From Bacillota bacterium (lineage in GTDB: Bacteria > Bacillota > Clostridia > Acetivibrionales > DSM-1351), in NCBI GenBank assembly GCA_023436515.1, contig JAEZIV010000063.1, forward strand, positions 1 to 20,169: DNA of 20,169 nt, written 5' to 3'. A program made the position numbers and the translations under genes. The notes under the pieces were generated by a model that was not told the origin of the DNA, ran no database searches, and worked only from the letters and a program-made list of their open reading frames with translations. Positions within the stretch are counted from its first letter, which is position 1; the number at the start of each line of letters is the position of its first letter. Of this stretch, positions 1 to 6,910 are shown piece by piece.

Positions 1-349
1 TGAACCTACAACCGGTCTCGATTACAAGGAGTGCATGCAGATAATGGAGGTTATTCAGGAGCTTAACAGTAAGGGGACAACAGTTGTAATGGTATGTCAC
101 GATATGGAGCTCGTTACTGATTTTGCACAAAGGGTTGTCGTTATTGGTGACAGGGTAATATTGGCTGATGACCAATGCAGGAAGGTTATGGTCAACGACG
201 AGATTTTAAGAAAGACCTCTCTTACTCCACCTCAAATTGCACAGCTTGCCCTTAGGCTGGGTGAAGATTTTTCCGGGGTGATTTCAGTTGATGAGATGAC
301 TGATACTATTCTGAAAAAAGCAGCTGTATTTCATAAAACAGATAGCTGA
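1..349 (+). CDS. ECF transporter ATPase subunit, C-terminal part (5' end outside window)
   Basis: This is the C-terminal part of an ABC ATPase that powers an energy-coupling-factor vitamin or metal importer at the cytoplasmic face of the membrane. The open frame enters from the left edge (first full codon at base 2), so the gene is truncated by the window and not by mutation. The first visible residues, EPTTGLD, are the end of Walker B plus the D-loop. The H-loop follows in VVMVCHDME. After it comes a C-terminal extension (GEDFSGVISVDEMTDTILKK) of the kind found in CbiO/EcfA proteins. Walker A and the signature motif lie upstream. The next gene is the matching transmembrane subunit EcfT. Whether this is EcfA1, EcfA2 or a lone CbiO-type ATPase cannot be told, and no substrate-binding S component is in view. 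Confidence 0.9.
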   Translation, partial: EPTTGLDYKECMQIMEVIQELNSKGTTVVMVCHDMELVTDFAQRVVVIGDRVILADDQCRKVMVNDEILRKTSLTPPQIAQLALRLGEDFSGVISVDEMTDTILKKAAVFHKTDS

Positions 350-382
350 TACAAAATTGCTGTCGGAATACAGCTATTTTAG

Positions 383-486
383 TACGCGTTGGTGCGTAGA
401 TGGCAGATTAGCTTGAAAAAAGCATTCGGTTGGTCATTTTGCGTTTCACGCAGTAATATTTGTATACGCGCCATGCGCGTAGATGG
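383..486 (+). repeat. Palindromic GCGTA repeats in the ATPase-ecfT spacer
   Basis: Two related palindromic units lie 82 bases apart. Copy 1 (383-403) reads TACGC, 6-base loop, GCGTA, then GATGG. Copy 2 (465-486) reads TACGCGC, CAT, GCGCGTA, then GATGG. A third small hairpin, TGCGT-TTC-ACGCA (440-452), lies between them. The spacer is notably richer in CG dinucleotides than the genes around it. Copy 2 runs into the ecfT ribosome binding site. The function is unknown; a related unit precedes remA at 15258. Confidence 0.7.
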
Positions 487-494
487 GAGCTTTT

Positions 495-1259
495 ATGAAG
501 GGAATGCTGGAATACGCACAGGGAAATACAATAATACACAGACTTAATCCATTGACAAAAATGCTTCTTGCTTTTTTATTATGCCTGAGTAGCTTCGTGA
601 GCAGTCATATTATTATGGCTGTTGGGATAATAGGTATTAATATTGCTGTAGCATATTGTGCGGGAATAGTAAAAAATGCATTCTCACTTTTAAAGACTCT
701 CCTTAAAATAGGTATTGTTTTATTTTTGCTTCAGATATTTTTTATCCGGACAGGTAACATTATTCTGGAGCTACCGCTTAATCTTGTGATTACCGACAAG
801 GGACTTGAGTTTTCGGTATTATTGGTTTTAAGGCTGGTTGGAGCAACTATGCCCTTGGTATTAATGTTAACTGTAACAAAAATGAGTGATTTGACTAATG
901 TATTTGTTCAAAAGCTGCATATACCCTATAAGTATACCTTTGCATTTATAACAGCATTACGTTTTATACCTATATTTGAAAATGAGATGAATGGAATTAT
1001 TGAGGCCCAAACCGCAAGAGGTGTTGAGTTTGATACCAGAAATCCCTTGAAAAAACTCAAGCTTGTTTTGCCCTTGTGTGTGCCACTACTTATATCCTCT
1101 GTGAAAAGGATAGAAGGGAGTGCCATCTCAGCTGAGCTTAGAGGGTTTAACGTTAGAAAGAAGAACAGTGGGTATAAAAAGTATCGGTTTTGCAGATTTG
1201 ATTACCTTTTCATTGGGGCATCAGTTCTAACTCTTGCCATAAGTTCATTTATAGCATAA
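495..1259 (+). CDS. ecfT: ECF transporter transmembrane subunit EcfT
   Basis: EcfT is the membrane scaffold that couples the ATPases of an ECF importer to a substrate-specific S component. The N-terminus (MLEYAQGNTIIHRLNPLTK) is typical of the family, followed by several hydrophobic segments. The two cytoplasmic coupling motifs that contact the ATPases are visible as ARG near residues 174-176 (in QTARGVEFD) and LRG near 215-217 (in SAELRGFN). I chose the ATG at 495 because GGGAG (485-489) sits five bases upstream; the in-frame ATG at 483 lies inside the palindrome and has no good ribosome binding site. The product is then 254 residues, usual for the family. It follows the ATPase gene after a 145-base spacer and ends three bases before the stop of the convergent gene. 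Confidence 0.92.
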   Translation: MKGMLEYAQGNTIIHRLNPLTKMLLAFLLCLSSFVSSHIIMAVGIIGINIAVAYCAGIVKNAFSLLKTLLKIGIVLFLLQIFFIRTGNIILELPLNLVITDKGLEFSVLLVLRLVGATMPLVLMLTVTKMSDLTNVFVQKLHIPYKYTFAFITALRFIPIFENEMNGIIEAQTARGVEFDTRNPLKKLKLVLPLCVPLLISSVKRIEGSAISAELRGFNVRKKNSGYKKYRFCRFDYLFIGASVLTLAISSFIA

Positions 1260-1273
1260 GCCTTACCAGGCTT
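1258..1273. terminator. Short hairpin spanning two convergent stop codons
   Basis: AAGCCT (1258-1263), loop TACC, AGGCTT (1268-1273) form a six-base-pair hairpin. It covers the ecfT stop and the stop of the minus-strand hydrolase. It could slow transcription from both sides, but neither side has a clear U-run, so the terminator call is weak. Confidence 0.3.
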
Positions 1274-2102
1274 TATCAGGATCAAAGCCCTTTATTTGAA
1301 CAACTTCCAGCAGGGGGCTTTTTGCAATATCCTCAGGAGTTACAAATATTCCTTTGTTGCTATCCAAATCAAGACCTGAACTTATAAATGCCTGCCATAT
1401 CAGCTGTGAGCAATTTACATAATCGGGAACAGCTTTCCCTGTTTTCTTAAATGCCAGAATTCTGTATTCTTTTCCAATCAGATTATCTTCTACATAGCGA
1501 ACTACTTTCTCAATAGCATTATACTTTACATTCTTAAGGCGCATTATCTTGAGAGTTGAATAGTACTGCCATTTGGAAATATCCTGCTTCATACTGATTG
1601 TACCAGGCTCAAGGGATTCGAGAGTTATGCCCTTATTTGCATCAATCACTATCCCGCAGTGCCCGTGTCTCCAAAAAAGAGTATGAGTTGACTTAGTTAA
1701 TAGTATATCTCCATTTTTCAAGGGTGCCATACCGAGGTCGGAAGTATTGTTGATGCACTCTAAATCAAGAGTTTCCTGTCGTGTGAAGGTGTTTAGCTTT
1801 TCAATTATCATTTTATGCCTGATATAATAGTTTTTTTGGATTGATTGAATTCGGGTGATTCCGTCAGGCTTTTTCAATAAATCATCGAGAGCAGGTTTAC
1901 CTAAGCCTGTTTGACTTAGTAAAAAGGAATAATCTAAGGGAGTAAGGGTAGCCTTAGAGAGCAGGTAGCCAATATCCTGCATTGGTGCTTCGGGATGATA
2001 TATGGCTTTATAGTGATTTGCAATAATAAATAAACAGTACAGAATAATTAGTACTGCGGCAACAGTTATCCGGACCTTTGTATTAATACTAAATTTCTTC
2101 AT
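1263..2102 (-). CDS. Membrane-anchored YiiX/NlpC-P60-like permuted papain-fold hydrolase
   Basis: The 279-residue product has one N-terminal hydrophobic segment (about residues 11-28) after a basic start, so it is probably anchored in the membrane with its body outside. The catalytic part resembles the circularly permuted papain-like family (YiiX/YebB type): NGDILL near 130-135, a His in RHGHCGIVID (H148), an acidic residue in LESLEPG (E162), and the Cys later in the chain in VNCSQLIWQAF (C231). The order His before Cys marks the permuted form. Family members cleave amide or ester bonds in peptides, cell wall or lipids; the substrate here is unknown. GGGAG lies six bases before the ATG on the minus strand. 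It is a single gene, convergent with ecfT and divergent from the following membrane gene. I am sure of the fold family, not of the activity. Confidence 0.75.
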   Translation of the reverse strand: MKKFSINTKVRITVAAVLIILYCLFIIANHYKAIYHPEAPMQDIGYLLSKATLTPLDYSFLLSQTGLGKPALDDLLKKPDGITRIQSIQKNYYIRHKMIIEKLNTFTRQETLDLECINNTSDLGMAPLKNGDILLTKSTHTLFWRHGHCGIVIDANKGITLESLEPGTISMKQDISKWQYYSTLKIMRLKNVKYNAIEKVVRYVEDNLIGKEYRILAFKKTGKAVPDYVNCSQLIWQAFISSGLDLDSNKGIFVTPEDIAKSPLLEVVQIKGFDPDKAW

Positions 2103-2254
2103 TTACAACTCCCAAGTACAATAATTACCAATTAATACATTTAGTATTTGCAAAATATTCAACTTAATTCCTCGTTTTTCAGACATTACTCGAATTATAC
2201 AAGTAAAATATGTATGAGTTAATTATTGAAAATTGTGGTAAATGGAGGAGTTAT

Positions 2255-2770
2255 ATGAGAAGGAGTAATAGTATTATAGGAGTGCTGCTTATCGCAGTAG
2301 GTATATTAATCATAGCATTGAGAGAGCTATTTGGTTTCAAAATACTGGATTTCAATTCTTGGGATTTTTGGGTATTCATAGTGTTACTTGTGGGTCTTTC
2401 CTTTGAACTGGCATTCTTCCTGACCGGCTCCAAACCCGGTTTGCTCATTCCAGGGGGAATAATCACAACAATAGCCCTGCTGTTTATTTTTGAAGTATCT
2501 ACCAATTGGAATTATGCAGAGTACACCTGGCCAATTTACATTATATCTGTGGCTGTGGGACTTTTGCAGATGCATATTTTTTCTAGAAGAGAAAAGGGTT
2601 TACTGGTTTCGGGATTAATAGTAGGTGGAATTGGAGCTTTCTTTCTGGCATGTACCGTTATAAGCAGGATTTCATCATTCATCAGACCTGAGTTATTTAT
2701 TCCTGTAGCATTAATTGCAGGTGGAATAGCACTGTTCTTTAGCAATTCTTTCAGAAAGTCGCAATATTGA
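2255..2770 (+). CDS. Small polytopic membrane protein (LiaI/LiaF-like transmembrane type)
   Basis: The product is 171 residues and nearly all hydrophobic, with about six predicted membrane segments (roughly 7-23, 37-57, 63-80, 92-108, 117-134 and 147-163) separated by short charged turns. The start RRSNSIIGVLLIAVGILII and the repeated G-I-G/G-G-I pattern resemble the LiaI/LiaF-like transmembrane families of Firmicutes, some of which sense envelope stress. I cannot see a soluble domain that would give a function. I chose the ATG at 2255 because GGAGGAG (2244-2250) lies just upstream; an ATG at 2210 in the same frame has no ribosome binding site and would add 15 polar residues. It stands alone, divergent from the hydrolase gene, and is followed by a hairpin. 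Confidence 0.7.
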   Translation: MRRSNSIIGVLLIAVGILIIALRELFGFKILDFNSWDFWVFIVLLVGLSFELAFFLTGSKPGLLIPGGIITTIALLFIFEVSTNWNYAEYTWPIYIISVAVGLLQMHIFSRREKGLLVSGLIVGGIGAFFLACTVISRISSFIRPELFIPVALIAGGIALFFSNSFRKSQY

Positions 2771-2800
2771 TTGCATTTACCCAGCAATATATGTTAAGGC

Positions 2801-2830
2801 TATAACCGGCTGGTTGACTGGTCGGTTATA
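2801..2830 (+). terminator. Candidate terminator of the small membrane protein gene
   Basis: TATAACCGGC (2801-2810) pairs with GTCGGTTATA (2821-2830) in ten base pairs, one of them G-U, around a ten-base loop, 30 bases after the stop codon. Only TTT follows, so the U-run is poor. GGC and GCC can extend the outer stem after a small internal loop. Confidence 0.5.
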
Positions 2831-3019
2831 TTTATGCCATGATAAATACTGTCGATAAAGTATTAAGTCGGATAGGTCTGGAGTTTTTTGTAGCCGTTAG
2901 TGCCCGTTTTATCCTATAGAATACTGATTAATTACAGGTATTGTAGATCGCCAGAGAATGGTGGAATAATGGATAAGTCAGATGCTTGAAGCTAGTAGCA
3001 TTAAATAATTCAGGTTGCG

Positions 3020-3071
3020 GCTGGTGTTTTGCTATGATATATTATAGTAAAGCATCAGCTGTTTATATTTT
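3020..3071 (+). terminator. Long G-U-rich hairpin followed by a U-rich tract
   Basis: Bases 3020-3036 pair with 3043-3059 without a mismatch, and the stem can close almost to the centre. Four of the pairs are G-U when read as plus-strand RNA, and these would be mismatches on the other strand, so a plus-strand RNA structure is the best reading. GTTTATATTTT follows. It can be a terminator for RNA made upstream or an attenuator of dgt, about 60 bases before the dgt ribosome binding site. Confidence 0.55.
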
Positions 3072-3074
3072 CCT

Positions 3075-3098
3075 GACTTACTGCTTAAGCAGAAAGTC
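3075..3098 (+). repeat. Interrupted hairpin with perfect CTGCTTAAGCAG palindrome
   Basis: GACTT (3075-3079) pairs with AAGTC (3094-3098), and inside it the perfect 12-base palindrome CTGCTTAAGCAG lies at 3081-3092, with one A-A mismatch between the two arms. It sits 22 bases before the dgt ribosome binding site GGAGG (3121-3125). It could be an operator dyad or a leader hairpin; the sequence does not decide. Confidence 0.5.
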
Positions 3099-3132
3099 GA
3101 GTAAGCGTCAACACTAAACCGGAGGTGTATGA

Positions 3133-4278
3133 ATGGAGTGGAGAAAACTCAGAGAGCAGCAGGAGAATTCTCTCAGCCCCTTTGCTGCAAGAAGTGTAGA
3201 ATCCTTTGGTCGCCTCATACAAGAGGAAAAGTGCCCCATCAGAACCGACTTTGAGAGAGATGGGAACAGAATTTTATATTCCATGGAATTCAGAAGACTG
3301 AGACATAAGACTCAGGTTTTTTTTAATGCAAAAAACGATCATATTTGCACCAGAATGGAGCACGTTTTAAATGTTGGCTCCATAGCTGTCACTATTGCAA
3401 GGACTCTAAATCTGAACCAGGATTTGACCTATGCCATCGCATTGGGACACGATTTGGGGCATGCTCCCTTTGGACATAGCGGTGAACGTGTTTTAAATAA
3501 ATGCATGAAGAAAATTAACAGCCAGTCAAGCTTTCAGCATGAGCTGCATAGCCTTAGAGTTGTTGAGAAGCTGGCTACAAGAATATCAAAGGAAAAAATA
3601 AACGGTAACTACGGGTTGAATCTTACCTTTGAAGTCAAGGACGGCATTGTTTCTCACTGTGGTGAAAAATATAATGAGTACTCTCTGACCCGGGATTTGT
3701 CCAAAACCCCTGACTCCTTGCACAATATTAAGAATAGAGGTGCTCTCCCCTATACCCTTGAGGCCTGCGTCGTAAGGCTGGTGGATAAGATAGCATATGT
3801 GGGAAGGGATATTGAGGATGCTGTAAGAGTAAATCTTATGGATATGCAGGATATACCTGAGGCTATTAGAAATGAACTTGGGCACACAAATGCTGAGATT
3901 ATTAACACTTTGGTTTGTGACCTGGTAGAAAACAGCTATAACAAGGATTGCATTCAGCTCAGTCCTGCAAAGGGGGAAGCCCTGGAGAAGCTTATTAATG
4001 AAAATGTAAGACTAATATATAAGGCAGATAAGATAACAAGGTATGAAAAAATAGCTGAGAATACATTGGAGGGCCTGTTTGACAGCCTTCTGGAGAGCCT
4101 TGAGGATATCGAAAGATTGCGATTCAGTGATTATAAGATTTTTCGAATGTTTTACAACTTCATAATAGATAAATGTTATCAGGATAATGAAAGCAACGCG
4201 CAAAAGGTAATTGATTTTATTGCAGGGATGACGGATTCCTTTGCACAAAGCTGCTTTGAAGAGCTGTATTGGATGTGA
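3133..4278 (+). CDS. dgt: dGTP triphosphohydrolase (dNTPase), HD superfamily
   Basis: Enzymes of this family hydrolyse dGTP (or other dNTPs) to the nucleoside and triphosphate, in the cytoplasm, using a metal held by His and Asp residues. The visible signature is RRLRHKTQVF near 54-63, H76 in TRMEHVL, the HD pair H106-D107 in LGHDLGHAPFGH, and H110 and H115 just after it. The product is 381 residues, a usual size for the shorter bacterial dGTPase-like proteins. GGAGG lies seven bases before the ATG at 3133. A second HD nucleotidase follows 45 bases downstream, which supports a joint role in dNTP pool control. Substrate range (dGTP only or several dNTPs) cannot be read from sequence. Confidence 0.92.
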   Translation: MEWRKLREQQENSLSPFAARSVESFGRLIQEEKCPIRTDFERDGNRILYSMEFRRLRHKTQVFFNAKNDHICTRMEHVLNVGSIAVTIARTLNLNQDLTYAIALGHDLGHAPFGHSGERVLNKCMKKINSQSSFQHELHSLRVVEKLATRISKEKINGNYGLNLTFEVKDGIVSHCGEKYNEYSLTRDLSKTPDSLHNIKNRGALPYTLEACVVRLVDKIAYVGRDIEDAVRVNLMDMQDIPEAIRNELGHTNAEIINTLVCDLVENSYNKDCIQLSPAKGEALEKLINENVRLIYKADKITRYEKIAENTLEGLFDSLLESLEDIERLRFSDYKIFRMFYNFIIDKCYQDNESNAQKVIDFIAGMTDSFAQSCFEELYWM

Positions 4279-4323
4279 TTGTCGGTATAGGAATGTACTT
4301 ACAGCATAAAGAGGAGGTGTAAC

Positions 4324-4914
4324 ATGGAAAAGGAAAAATTTCATTTTTATGCATTTTTATCACGAATGAAGTATATCAATAGATGGGGTCTCATGAGGAA
4401 TACTTATACTGAGAACATTCAGGAGCATAGTCTCCAGGTGGCAATAATTGCACATGGCCTTGCTGTTATCAGAAACACCTATTTCAATGGCGAAATAAAT
4501 CCTGAAAGAGTAGCCATTCTAGCAATGTTTCATGATTGCAATGAAATTATTACCGGAGATATGCCAACTCCAATAAAATACTATAATCCCCAAATTAGCA
4601 AAATTTACAAGGATATCGAGGATATATCTAAGGAAAAAATAATATCTATGCTCCCTGAAGAAATGGCTGATGAGTATTATTCACTTTTCTTCAAGAATCC
4701 TGATGATGTGGAATGCTGGAGGCTGGTAAAGGCGGCAGACAGAATTGCAGCATATATAAAGTGTATTGAGGAAGTGAAAGCAGGGAATAACGAGTTTAAG
4801 AAGGCAAGCGAAATGATCTTAGCCACTATAAAGGAGATTGATCTTCAGGAGGTTGAATACTTTATGGATAAATTTATGCCTAGCTTTAACTTGTCACTAG
4901 ATGAAATTGATTAA
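4324..4914 (+). CDS. yfbR: YfbR-like HD-domain 5'-deoxynucleotidase
   Basis: YfbR removes the phosphate from deoxyribonucleoside 5'-monophosphates and depends on a divalent metal. Recognisable family blocks are FLSRMKYINRWGLMRNTYTEN (block near residues 11-31), H35 in EHSLQVA, the HD pair H70-D71 with E74 and D79 in the block ending GDMPTPIKYY, and D139 in AADRIAAYIKCIEE. These match the positions of the metal and substrate residues of the E. coli enzyme as I remember them. The length, 196 residues, fits the family. GAGGAGGTG precedes the start. It probably shares a transcript with dgt: one enzyme acts on deoxynucleoside triphosphates and the other on monophosphates. Confidence 0.92.
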   Translation: MEKEKFHFYAFLSRMKYINRWGLMRNTYTENIQEHSLQVAIIAHGLAVIRNTYFNGEINPERVAILAMFHDCNEIITGDMPTPIKYYNPQISKIYKDIEDISKEKIISMLPEEMADEYYSLFFKNPDDVECWRLVKAADRIAAYIKCIEEVKAGNNEFKKASEMILATIKEIDLQEVEYFMDKFMPSFNLSLDEID

Positions 4915-4925
4915 AATTATAGTAA

Positions 4926-4954
4926 TTGACAATTAAAACGATTAAAATTAAAAT
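4926..4954 (+). promoter_or_regulatory. Sigma-A type promoter of the aminotransferase gene
   Basis: TTGACA (4926-4931, perfect -35) is followed after 17 bases by TAAAAT (4949-4954, five of six matches to the -10 box). It lies 58 bases before the start codon in an A/T-only stretch. Transcription should begin near 4961. This separates the aminotransferase gene from the preceding nucleotidase pair. Confidence 0.75.
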
Positions 4955-5011
4955 TAAATGAGAAACTACCAGAATTCAACAAATTATACAAACTATTAAA
5001 GGGGCATTCAA

Positions 5012-5842
5012 ATGAATTTCGACGAAAATATCGGCAATGTATGTATTATAAACGGAGAAGCCTTAGCATCGAGTAATTTGGATAAATATTCAGATGATAG
5101 TTATAAAGCCTTCTACGAGGTAATAAGAATTATTAAGGGCGTTCCTTTGTTTTATGAAGATCATTTCACGAGACTTAGAAACTCCATGTCAAAATTGAAT
5201 TTAGAGCTGTCACTATCCAAAAAGGATCTCAAGGATCAAATCAAAGTTGTCTGCGAAAAGAATCAGCTCTCAGAATGCAACGTAAAGGTTATTGTGCTTC
5301 AATATGAGACGGAGCAGAATATTTTAGTTTTTATTAACAAATTCTATTATCCCACCCAGGAGCAATACCAGAGCGGAGTGCCCTGCTGCACCATGGATAA
5401 GAAAAGGCAGAATCCAAATATTAAAATGATTCATTCCGGATACAAAGAGGAGCTTCAGCGCACTGTGACCGAAAGGAAGGCATTTGAAGCCCTGTTGGTA
5501 AATGAAAGTGGTAAAATTACCGAAGGCGGCAAGTCCAATGTTTTCTTTGTCAAGGGAAACAAAATATATACCTCTCCTGAAGATTTCATTTTAATAGGGA
5601 TAACGAGGCAGTATGTTGTTGATGTGTGTAAAAAGTTGGGTTACGAGGTTATTGAAACACTTATTGGTCTTGACTCCTTGAGCAGCTTTGATGCTGCCTT
5701 TATCACCGGAACATCCTTAAAGGTTCTTCCTGTAAGTAATATTGATGACTTCAGAATGGAGTCGGCTGTAAATCCAATCACTCAGCATGTAATGGCGAGC
5801 TTCAACAGCCTTGTCAATGCATATATAAATGATAACTTGTAA
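5012..5842 (+). CDS. Class IV PLP-dependent aminotransferase (BCAT / aminodeoxychorismate lyase family)
   Basis: The 276-residue protein has the two-domain pattern of fold-type IV PLP enzymes. An N-terminal part has FYEVIRIIKGVPLFYEDHFTRL (block near residues 34-55), typical of the family. The likely PLP lysine is K138 in NPNIKMI. ITEGGKSNVFFV near 169-180 holds the conserved Glu, and GITRQYVVDVCKKLGYEV near 196-213 and ITGTSLKVLPVSNI near 231-244 line the cofactor phosphate site. The family includes branched-chain aminotransferases, D-amino acid aminotransferases and aminodeoxychorismate lyase. It looks shorter than a standard IlvE, so the substrate stays open. No pab genes are nearby. A modest AAAGGGG ribosome site precedes the ATG. 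It has its own promoter and is followed after 32 bases by a membrane protein gene. Confidence 0.85.
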   Translation: MNFDENIGNVCIINGEALASSNLDKYSDDSYKAFYEVIRIIKGVPLFYEDHFTRLRNSMSKLNLELSLSKKDLKDQIKVVCEKNQLSECNVKVIVLQYETEQNILVFINKFYYPTQEQYQSGVPCCTMDKKRQNPNIKMIHSGYKEELQRTVTERKAFEALLVNESGKITEGGKSNVFFVKGNKIYTSPEDFILIGITRQYVVDVCKKLGYEVIETLIGLDSLSSFDAAFITGTSLKVLPVSNIDDFRMESAVNPITQHVMASFNSLVNAYINDNL

Positions 5843-5874
5843 AAGTTATTTAAAAAATTATTATGGAGGTATTT

Positions 5875-6774
5875 ATGAGACACCTTGAAAATGCATTCAA
5901 GTTTACTTTTAAGAATTTCCTTTTGGCTTTACCACTGCTGATTTCCTTAGCAATTCCTGCACTGATATCCAGTGTTGGGAGTGTTGGTGTTGTTGCCAAC
6001 AGTGGACAGTTTTTGAAGAATTTCCAGGGAATCATGGAGGATATTCAGTATGGTTCCGGAGGCTTAGATTACATTGATATGTTTAACAAATTAGGCTTAG
6101 ATTTTGGTACTCTTATTGCAGCCTCAGCATTCGCATCGTTTATATCTCTTGTACTTACAATTATTGTAAAGCCGGCAACCTATGGACTTATCAACCTTCA
6201 CTTTGAAACCGGAAATGCAAAATTGAACGACTTTTCCAAAGGCATATCCAAATACATAGGCAGATTTATTTTGTTTGGCTTGCTGAACATTGCTTTTGCT
6301 ATCGGTATTGGTTTAGTATCGGTTATTCTAGTGATTATAGCCGGAGTAGTTGCCGGAGCGGTCTCGCCTGTTTTGGGTATTTTACTTATGTTTTTGTTTT
6401 TTGTGGCTATTGTTATTGGCTGTGTTGTACTCTTTAACTATTTGGCCTTGTGGTTCCCGGCTATATGTATTGAGGATAGCGATGTTATTACAGGACTAAA
6501 AAATTCTTTCAAGCAAGTTAACGGTAGCTTTTGGCCTATTTTAGGTGTAACTATTATGGTTACCCTTGGCGGGTCTTTTGTATCTTTAATTCTTGGCGCA
6601 ATAATTGGTATAATTCCTGTTATAGGAAGCGTAGTTTCTCCTCTTATTACCGGATTGGCGCAGTTTATTCTAATTGTTTACTATTTTGAGGTGTACAGGG
6701 AGAAGACAGGCAGATATACATTGCCTGAGCCTCCGCAGCAGTTTAACGATTATCAGCAAGGCGGAGTACAGTAA
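5875..6774 (+). CDS. Polytopic membrane protein, DUF4013-like
   Basis: The product is 299 residues with about six hydrophobic segments, rich in Gly, Val and Ile (for example near 15-35, 83-105, 130-165, 170-200, 230-255 and 258-280). It ends in a polar, proline- and glutamine-rich tail (PEPPQQFNDYQQGG). The start MRHLENAFKFTFKN and the internal pattern with large loops resemble DUF4013 / GPDPase-type membrane domains, which have no known activity on their own. I chose the ATG at 5875 because GGAGG (5865-5869) lies five bases upstream; the ATG at 5863 overlaps that site. It follows the aminotransferase gene closely, so the two probably share a transcript, which ends at the strong terminator downstream. 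Confidence 0.7.
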   Translation: MRHLENAFKFTFKNFLLALPLLISLAIPALISSVGSVGVVANSGQFLKNFQGIMEDIQYGSGGLDYIDMFNKLGLDFGTLIAASAFASFISLVLTIIVKPATYGLINLHFETGNAKLNDFSKGISKYIGRFILFGLLNIAFAIGIGLVSVILVIIAGVVAGAVSPVLGILLMFLFFVAIVIGCVVLFNYLALWFPAICIEDSDVITGLKNSFKQVNGSFWPILGVTIMVTLGGSFVSLILGAIIGIIPVIGSVVSPLITGLAQFILIVYYFEVYREKTGRYTLPEPPQQFNDYQQGGVQ

Positions 6775-6818
6775 TTCTAATTTAATGCCATAAATGCGCC
6801 CTTAAGAGGCGGTTATCT

Positions 6819-6859
6819 AAAAACCCTGCTCCACCACTGGTAAGTGGAGCAGGGTTTTT
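6819..6859 (+). terminator. Strong intrinsic terminator after the DUF4013-like gene
   Basis: A 16-base-pair stem (6819-6834 with 6844-6859) closes a nine-base loop. The core is CCCTGCTCCAC paired with GTGGAGCAGGG. It is flanked by A5 and T5, so it should also work on the opposite strand. It isolates the heat-shock operon from upstream transcription. Confidence 0.92.
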
Positions 6860-6861
6860 CA

Positions 6862-6910
6862 CAAGTATTTTCACAATAAAAAGGGGCAATTTTTATCGTG
6901 AAAATACTTG
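6862..6910. repeat. Long interrupted palindrome overlapping the hrcA -35 box
   Basis: CAAGTATTTTCAC (6862-6874) and GTGAAAATACTTG (6898-6910) are perfect inverted repeats. After one A-C mismatch, ATAAAAA (6876-6882) pairs with TTTTTAT (6890-6896), leaving the loop GGGGCAA. The right arm ends inside the -35 box TTGACA (6908-6913). It is separate from both the terminator before it and the CIRCE element after it. Confidence 0.8.

Larger units (their letters stand above)
2771..3132 (+). other. 362-base non-coding region with RNA-like structure ahead of dgt
   Basis: No credible reading frame with a ribosome binding site is present on either strand. From left to right I see the candidate terminator at 2801-2830, a small hairpin AATACT/AGTATT (2845-2864), a stretch with little clear structure, a long G-U-containing hairpin at 3020-3059, and a second interrupted hairpin at 3075-3098. 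The region could hold a small RNA or a long dgt leader. A weak promoter-like pair, TTGCGG (3015-3020) and TATATT (3038-3043) with a 17-base gap, overlaps the long hairpin. I could not match the region to a known RNA family by eye. Confidence 0.5.

Noticed and set aside
383..486. CRISPR array in the ATPase-ecfT spacer
   Set aside because: There are only two imperfect repeat units about 20 bases long with a 61-base gap between them, and no cas genes.
2840..3060. 6S RNA or another known RNA family ahead of dgt
   Set aside because: I could not find the long closing stem with a central bubble that 6S RNA needs, nor any other family signature. It remains only a structured region of unknown type.
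4012..4344. 110-codon minus-strand frame over the end of dgt
   Set aside because: It overlaps the dgt C-terminus and the start of the nucleotidase gene, both well supported on the plus strand.
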